Source: Euryodendron excelsum (Eukaryota > Streptophyta > Magnoliopsida > Ericales > Pentaphylacaceae). Taken from it: a stretch of DNA of 64,000 nt. Below, piece after piece: positions 57,513 through 64,000 of the stretch. The stretch is from assembly GCA_033060915.1 (NCBI GenBank), contig CM065397.1, positions 25,861,001-25,925,000 of the forward strand. Reading direction: 5' to 3'. Position numbers and translations under genes: made by a program. The notes under the pieces were generated by a model. It made no database searches. It saw nothing but the letters and a program-made list of their open reading frames with translations, and had not been told where the DNA came from. Each line of letters opens with the position of its first letter. Position 1 is the first letter of the stretch.

Positions 57513-59000
57513 TAGGGTTGAAAACGAGTCGAGCCGAGCTGAGCTGAACTGAGCATGGAGTTGCTTAAACTCAGCTCGATTAACTCTATATCCATTTTCA
57601 AGCTTGGCTTGAGCTTGAACAATTTTTAAAATTCAACGTTTAAGCTCGGCTCGTCTTGATAATACATTCAAGTCCGAACTTCGACACTTGCTCGAATTGA
57701 AACTTTAGCATTCAACTTTAATGGACATCTTTTTTGCCAACAAAAGTTGAACAATTTTTCTTTTTGACAACTTTTTTTTAAGAAAAAATAAACAGATCAT
57801 AACTTCAACAAGTCAATTCATTACATTTTATATTATAATAATACAAAAAAGACTTGGGAGAACAATTAACCCAAGAAAAACTTGAGAAAACAGAAAGCCA
57901 ACTTTTCTCTATATAAAACCAGAGCATCATAAGTAATGCAAATTTTGCAAAAAAGAAAAAAAAAATTATTTGGTAGAAATAGGGTTTTTGAAAAAAAAAA
58001 GGTTAAACAAATAAACTAACCAAAAGCAAGAGGGCGGCAGATTTGTGAAACTGATATCAACCATGTAAGGAAATGTATGTACCCAATGTCTTAGCAACCA
58101 AATCACTCTGTAGCAACTGCAATCAAACTATTAGATAGCGTTTAAACAACACTAAACTCCTTGTGAAGTAGATCATCATCGCAGATTAAAAGAGTTTGTT
58201 CGTAAACAATCAATCAAATCTAGCTTGTGATCTTTAGTTTCGTAATACAGTAAAGGAAATAAATGTTGGTTATTTACCCATTTTATCAAACAAGTGATAT
58301 GCAAAGAACCAAAGCAAAACTACAAAAAATTGGAACCAACACAGTGACTAGCTTTGGTTTAGATTTGACCCATAAGTGGATGATTAGAAAAAAAGAAAGA
58401 AAAATAAGTTCAAACTAATGATAAATGCATCTAGAATCATAACAATGAACATTCCATAAAAATATATTAAAAGAATCTACCCAACAATTAGGATTAGTTC
58501 TCCCTTCAATCTGTTTGGAAAAATTTCAGATTCAATTGCACAATAATAAACAAAAAGAAAGGAAGAAGATATAAGTTAATTAGCCAATCTTTGGCTGAAA
58601 AACCCTTATAAGAAGTTGTTGACGGTAGAACCTCATAATAACTATACTGCAATATTTTGAAATAAACTTTTCAAGTTTCTCCATATAAGATCTCATATGA
58701 AGCAAAATCTCTAATATCTTACATTTCTCTTACTGAAAAGTATTCAAAACTGATAAAAGCATAGATAAAAGACCTGAAGAGGCGTGGTAGGATAGGAATG
58801 GTGTGGAATTTACATGATAACCCTCTTGTTCACAAACTTGTCGAGCCAAACATGCCTCTCTTTGGACTTGGCTCAAAAATCATAATGAGCTTAAAATGTT
58901 GATCGAGCTTGGCTCGTTCTATAACTGAACGAGCTTGAACAAGCCTGAAACGAGCCAAGCTTGACTTGAGCTCAAGCTGCTTAGTTTGATTTTTAGGCTT
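57513..59000. repeat. GAGCTCGGCTCG-rich repeat, possible nested hAT-type element
   Basis: Starts TAGGGTTGAAAACGAGTCGA and GCCGAGCTGAGC, a terminus common to a plant hAT-type MITE group. GAGCTTGGCTCG-type words recur at 57,580-57,660 and again at 58,835-58,980, with an AT-rich middle. The right end is not defined. Confidence 0.35.
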
Positions 59001-60038
59001 AAAAGCAATCATCAATTATAAAATAAAATATATCCATCAGTTATAATTTTTTTTTCCTCTCATGCCAATAAAAACTACTTTCTTATTCAATTCAATATAT
59101 ATATATATATATATCCATATTTACTTCAATATGTTATCCAATTCAATTGCTCATACAACCAACATATCTCTAGCTTCATTTCATATTTGAATAAATTCAA
59201 CCAATAACATTAACATTCAAATTTGGGGCTTTCAAGATAATAGACTTGTTTTGTCAACAAACATGTAGAATACAAATTACTTGAACAAATAATAAGCTGA
59301 ATAAAATAAAACCTGTAGCATCTCCCAAATCAAAGCACTTACAAGTTTGCAACAAAGAATCAACCTGAATTAGATCAGGGTAACATTAACAGATAACAAG
59401 AATTAATTTGCATATATTTTCAGATTAAAAATGAGACCTTTGCATAAGAACGGGAATCTCTTTTGAATTTCATCCATGCCTGAAACCTATCTTGCTGCCT
59501 GAAATTTGGATTAGTTGGCCCTGAAATGTGAGGCCAGAGTCAGTTCTTAGAGAGAGTATTCTGAGAGGGAGAGCAGATAGAGAACCAATATTTGAAGAAC
59601 ACCCAAAGATACTAATCAGCAATTACAACACCAAAAAGAAGCTGAACATAACATTTTATACAAAATAGAGAAAGAAGAAAACATGATAAACATTTTGCTA
59701 AGTATGAATGAGTGAGGTTTTTTTTTGCAGCTGTTGATTATAATATGAATGAAACGATGAGTAGTACCAAAAAAAAAAATATAGAAGCAAGGAAGTACAC
59801 GTACACTTGGAATTTACAAACTAATTGAAGAATCAAAGAATCCAATCTTTACACCACTTTCCATTGATGTGCCTTCAGTGAATGAACCTCCCAAACACGC
59901 TGCTGCATCTTCACACCATTGCAGTTGCCAGAGGCTGCCGGATTGTCGATAAGGACTTCGGACTGGGCTAAAAAGCACTGAACAATCGAAACAAATCAAA
60001 CTCTAACTAGACTACACAGATTCAAAAGAGATGAAAAG

Positions 60039-60039
<1 letters not shown>

Positions 60040-60110
<71 letters not shown>
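60040..60110 (+). repeat. GA microsatellite (about 35 units)
   Basis: Near-perfect GA dinucleotide run. Smaller GA/CT runs are at 56,812-56,831, 60,747-60,775 and 63,462-63,481. Confidence 0.95.
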
Positions 60111-60113
<3 letters not shown>

Positions 60114-60372
60114 TAGGTGTATCGTATCATGGGGGAGGGAGGAGCTGAAGCTTGAAACCGTGAAATTAAAGACCTTATTTTGCCCCCCTTTTGTCGTAGT
60201 ATTGAGCTGGTTGATTCTATTGGCGGTTTAGGTGAAGGATTTCAAGTTTAACCCAGGTCTTGATGGGTTTGACCGGGTATTTACCCTAGGCAAGTTCGAA
60301 GGGTTGATTGGACCATTTGTTGGACTGGTCGACCATTTAACTAGTCAGTCCAATCTAATTTTCAAAATATTG

Positions 60373-61355
60373 TTGAGTAGACCTTAGCTCAATTGGGGCA
60401 CCATTTCGAATCCAAATTCATGATTCACAAAGGAAGGTCAATTAGATATGGATTGGTGTAGAGAACAACACGGGTTCAACTCAAGTTAAATCGGATCTAA
60501 CTACAATTAAATCAAGTGATGCAAAATGGTATTATTTTCCTTTTTCCATTGAAAATGAAATAAAAATTAACAAAACATCTTCCATAATTATTTTTATCCT
60601 TTCTTTTCCCACCCCCTCCTCCTCCCAAAATCTAGTCTTTTGATACTTCATTTATTTCTTCCTTTTGTTTTTCGAATTTGCCTGTAAATAATTGGCCTAA
60701 TGTATTAGTTGCTAGACTTGGAACTATTAAGGATATTAGAAATTTACTCTCTCTCTCTCTCACTCTCTCTCTCTCATGCATGTTGTTCTAAAGTCCATTC
60801 CCTTTTTACTACTCTTGTTAATTCTCACTCCTCTTTTCTATTCTTATGTTTATTTCTTTCCACTACAATATCACCCTTTTTTTAATATGTTGCTTCTCTC
60901 ATAAAACTAAAAGAAATTGTAAAGTTAATTCTTCAATGAAACTTGTTTAATGAGATGCCTATCTTACCTTGTACAAATTGATAAACATAATTCTAGCAGC
61001 AGAAATGTCAACTTGGATCGTATTTGTGCTTCTAACTTAAAAAGGATCTAGTGTTCACCACATGGCTCCATTGAAAGGGTCCATATGAAACAAGTCTATT
61101 TTATTTTTAAGGGATGCTGTGGTGTCTTAGGAATAATGTTAGCGTGCATGTCCTTCATAATACTAGAGATGTGTCAGTTATGTGTTTTCTAGTGTAAACG
61201 AAAGTGAGACTATACTTGTGCACAAGACCATCTTAATTTACTATGTGATTGAAGTCTTTTATGTGTTTGATTACAATTTTTTTTCCCAATATTATAAAAA
61301 GTTTAGAATACTTATTGTGTCTAATTACTGAGATGGACAACATGGAAGAAGTACA
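60373..61355. other. Intergenic DNA without recognised gene
   Basis: AT-rich, with one CT tract. No coding signal. Confidence 0.5.
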
Positions 61356-62770
61356 TGTTGGCCCAAAAGGCAACCTAAGAGGTGGGTGAATTGGGTTTAT
61401 AAAAATTAATTGCAATCAAGATAAATTAAAACTAATTTAAGGAATGTAATAGTAACTCAAGTGTATGCAATACAATATAATCAAGCAAGAAATGAAAACA
61501 AAGCTCAAAAAGAGACGCCAAGAATTACCGAGATTCAACCACAACTTGTGGTCTACGTCCTTACCCCAAGATTCCCTTGAAATCTTCTGCCATTATGCAA
61601 TATTCAATTATAAAGTAAAGGCTAGTTAAAGTGCCTAGCTCATTCTCTTTGAAGTTTACACACAAGCTTCAATGCTACAAGAATTTTGTCCAAGCTTTCT
61701 TAAACTTACAAGCGTTTTTCTTCCACTAGAGAACACTCAAACTCTAACTCACAAGTATATATGAGACATACAAATGAAATACACACTCTTTTTGAAAAGT
61801 AAGTAAGAATGAAATAGCTCACTAAATGCCAACTCTTGAAGACAAAGAGAATTTTCGATAAATATAAGGAATTGTCAGCTCTTGATGATCAAAGGATGGA
61901 ATAATCTTGTATCTCTTGTTCATAAATACATTTGGAGGCTTGTATATAAAATCCTGAATTAATTTCACTCATTAGAAATTGTTGGAGCTTCATTAAATGC
62001 GCACCCAGTTCAATATAACGTTTAAAAATATAGCCGTTAGTCTCCAGCTATTGACACATGGCGTCATGTGTCGACACATCAAGCCTTCATCCTTCAGTAT
62101 TGGTTCTCTGTCTCCATATGTCGACACATCAAACCCATATGTCAACACATGAGGACACGTGTCGATACTTGATCATTCATTCTTCAAGCATTGGCTTCTA
62201 TCCTCATGTGTCTACACATCAAATCCACGTGTCGACACATCACCCGAAAAATATCTTCGATACTTTCCTTTATCAAACATAGCTTCAAAAACACTTTAAG
62301 ATCTTTAAGGAATCTTCTTTTTGGGGTATGGTGATTTTTCAAAGTGTTCAATCCAGTGTGGTCATTCAATAAAGTCTTCAATTCAATTTAGATTGAATTT
62401 ATTTTGATTTCTTCAAAAACTTTTCTTGGATTCTTCATAGAATCTTTGCACATATGATGAATTCTTCTTTTGAATAACTTCAATCTCTTCAAATTCATAT
62501 CAACTTTATTTAGTTTTTATAGGCTTAATAAATTGTCTTTTTGAGCACCTTCAATCTCTTCGAATTCACACCATTGGTTTGCTACTTGGATAGGTGTCAT
62601 GGCTCTGTTTTGGTGCATTACTCAATCCTTGAATTGTTGTGCATCCATTTTAACATTTATTAAACTTTAAGCATAAAATATATTTTCTCATTAATCTGCA
62701 CACTAATTAAATTCATTAGCAAACTAACATAAGGTTTAGTTATCATCAAAATCAAGGCGTGGAGTTAACA
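61356..62770 (-). mobile_element. 3' LTR of a copia element (SIRE/Maximus-type)
   Basis: On the - strand it starts TGTTAACTCCACGCC, continues TTGATTTTGATGATAAC and ends ACCTCTTAGGTTGCC...GGGCCAACA, both typical of SIRE/Maximus-like LTRs (from memory). A polypurine tract precedes it. A TATA-like TTTATATAC lies at 61,942-61,950 (- strand). U3 holds repeated TGTCGACACA palindromes (62,050-62,245). The target duplication cannot be checked because the 5' LTR is outside the window. Confidence 0.8.
62050..62245 (-). repeat. Palindromic TGTCGACACA repeats in copia U3
   Basis: TGTCGACACA or close variants occur at about 62,069, 62,119, 62,140 (GTCAACAC), 62,156 (GTGTCGATAC), 62,208 (GTGTCTACAC) and 62,229, within units carrying TTCTTCAAGCATTGGCTTCT-like spacers. 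They lie 100-300 bp upstream of the putative TATA box in element orientation. Confidence 0.75.
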
Positions 62771-62784
62771 ATCTCTCCCTTTTT
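62771..62784 (-). other. Polypurine tract of copia element
   Basis: On the - strand AAAAAGGGAGAGAT directly precedes the LTR start TGTTAAC. The preceding TTGTTATCATC matches the sequence found just before the 3' LTR in SIRE-like elements. This is the second-strand primer site for reverse transcription. Confidence 0.8.
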
Positions 62785-63570
62785 GATGATAACAAAACTT
62801 TTGCAAGAATAGGTATAAGCATGAAATGAATAGAATCATATTTCATACCATGAAAAAGCTCTCCCTTTGTTTTGCAACTGGTGTTTCCAATAAAAATATC
62901 CTTTTTTTTTTTTGTTCTTTTGTCAAAAACAATCCTCAAAGAGTTTTTATTACAAGATGTTTTATCAAAGCAAAGCAAGTATCAATTTATAGCCATTCCA
63001 AAATTAAGTGGAGAGAGAATTTTCCTTTAAAATTTTACTCCCCCTAAGAGCATGTTTTATAATTCTCCATACAATTCATCATTCAATCAATCTTAATCCC
63101 TCCCATTGTCTTATTTCCATACAATTCATTTTATTTCCATTGTTAATGTATACCATTTTATTTCAATTCTTCTCTCCTTTTTTGTCAATTCATGAAAAAG
63201 ATAAATAAAAGTCTATAATATAAATAGGTCTAACAGTAAAAAATCTTAAAACAGAATAATGTGCATAAATAGGGCAGCAAGCATAGCATTCAATCATCAA
63301 TGTCTCAAGCTACAATAACAGGGTTATATTTCATTCACAAAAGTCATTACAAAAGATTAGTCAATGATCATTCATAAAATATTACAAAAAAGATTGTCTT
63401 TAAGGATGACATGCCATCCTTTAACAAAAATGCATATATATGCAAGAATGATAATGCAAATGAGAGAGAGAGAGAGAGAGATATGATATGGATAGGAGAT
63501 GTTAGTGGGGAGAGACTAGGGGTGATGGGGTTAGGACAAGGGGGTTGTCTTGGGTATTTGAGAACTTCTT
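62785..63570 (-). mobile_element. Copia element 3' spacer between envelope-like ORF and LTR
   Basis: AT-rich, no ORF of note. GA tract at 63,462-63,481. Confidence 0.5.
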
Positions 63571-64000
63571 TCAAGGCCTATCCCTTAGCCCATACTTGTG
63601 ACTAGAAGTGGAAGGAAGAGCATCAGATTCTGTAGTAGATGAGTCATCCTCTTGGCCTTGCTCTTCTGCTTCTATCCCTTTTTCAACTTCTTGTGCCTCT
63701 TCCTCTCCACCTTCTCTTTCTTCTTTAGCCTCCTTCTCTTCTTCTCCTTCTTTTTCTCCTTCTCTGATTTCTCTCTCATTTTCTTCATTTTCTTCTACTA
63801 CTTCTTCTTCCTCATCTTCTTCTTCTTTCTCCATTATTTTTCCTTTCCCATGTCTTAACATTTTCACTTCCTTTTTCAATTCTCTAACTTTCCTTTCCAC
63901 AAAACATATTCTTATTGTAGCCATGTCTGCCTTCCTATTCAGTTTTTCTAGAGACTCCATTACTTGAGCCATAAATACATGCATTTTCCCTTCACTTCCT
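63571..64000 (-). CDS. Envelope-like ORF of copia element, C-terminal part
   Basis: The - strand frame is open from the window edge to a stop at 63,571 (at least 137 codons). It holds a heptad-like segment (ESLEKLNRKADMATI, VERKVRELKKEVKML), then a very acidic Glu-rich tract and a tail ending SSHKYGLRDRP. A coiled-coil plus acidic C-terminal region between pol and the 3' LTR is characteristic of the envelope-like ORF of SIRE/Maximus plant copia elements. No enzyme motif is seen; the role is unknown. The frame shows no break here, so the insertion may be fairly young. The N-terminus is outside the window. Confidence 0.6.
   Translation of the reverse strand, partial: GSEGKMHVFMAQVMESLEKLNRKADMATIRICFVERKVRELKKEVKMLRHGKGKIMEKEEEDEEEEVVEENEENEREIREGEKEGEEEKEAKEEREGGEEEAQEVEKGIEAEEQGQEDDSSTTESDALPSTSSHKYGLRDRP

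Larger units (their letters stand above)
56952..60372. mobile_element. Probable second, larger hAT-like element (ends related to 45,581-46,650)
   Basis: Left end CAACGTATTCAAACGGATTG followed by ACCGAG; complement of the right end CAATATTTTGAAAATTAGAT followed by TGGACTGACTAG. Both resemble the ends of the 45,581 element, and the left subterminal TGATATTATAATTATAT matches that element's TGATGTCATAATTATAT. The flanks do not show a clear 8-bp duplication, so the limits are tentative. The interior holds AT-rich DNA, another repeat (57,513-59,000) and a long GA tract. Confidence 0.5.

Noticed and set aside
62050..62245. CRISPR-like spaced repeats
   Set aside because: Plant nuclear DNA, irregular spacing, and position inside a copia U3 region.
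63608..63967. Ser-rich + strand ORF of 119 codons
   Set aside because: It is the complement of the Glu-rich envelope-like ORF.

Overview
This is a window of plant nuclear DNA, almost certainly from a eudicot with a repeat-rich genome. The evidence is one eight-exon protein phosphatase 2C gene with GT-AG introns up to 3.8 kb, a pentatricopeptide-repeat (PPR) pseudogene, very large Ty3/gypsy LTRs of the Tat/Ogre type, a Ty1/copia SIRE/Maximus-type 3' end, several short TIR elements with clear target-site duplications (TSDs), and many GA/CT microsatellites. The species cannot be fixed from the sequence.

Left part (1-26,868): nested Ty3/gypsy retrotransposons with no host gene. A Tat element in + orientation supplies an integrase C-terminus (15,548-16,141), a tandem-repeat tract, a decayed antisense reading frame with a domain resembling the putative gypsy-type transposon family, and a short LTR with a TATA box (19,709-20,231). 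Its integrase is interrupted at 15,547 by a large-LTR element in - orientation. That element has a 4.8 kb 5' LTR (10,776-15,547), a tRNA-Arg primer binding site (10,757-10,773), a truncated non-coding/ORF remnant (8,702-10,775) and a second LTR that runs off the left edge. The second LTR was itself split by a solo LTR of the same family in + orientation (645-6,169, TSD TAGAT). Another solo LTR (20,327-26,863, TSD GTAAG) sits beside the Tat LTR and carries a 1.4 kb TIR-bearing insertion. The LTRs share a TATA box in comparable positions, palindrome-rich U3 arrays, a strongly G-poor leader in one copy, and a U5 block that can fold into several stems supported by compensatory base changes between copies.

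Middle (26,869-36,800): the one intact gene, a clade-D-like PP2C (310 aa predicted) with all metal-binding motifs. A foldback element lies in intron 4 and a 197-bp tandem duplication in intron 6.

Right part (36,800-64,000): intergenic DNA with degenerate repeats, two ~0.5 kb elements with 9-10 bp TSDs (Mutator-like MITEs), a 1.07 kb hAT-like element with an 8-bp TSD and a larger relative, a dispersed repeat pair, an orphan pseudo-exon of a universal-stress-protein-like gene, a PPR pseudogene on the - strand broken by stops and a frameshift, and at the right edge the 3' end of a - strand copia element (envelope-like acidic ORF, polypurine tract, 1.4 kb LTR with palindromic U3 repeats).

No RNA gene or CRISPR array was recognised. 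The most interesting unexplained signal is the structured, covarying U5 module of the giant LTRs.
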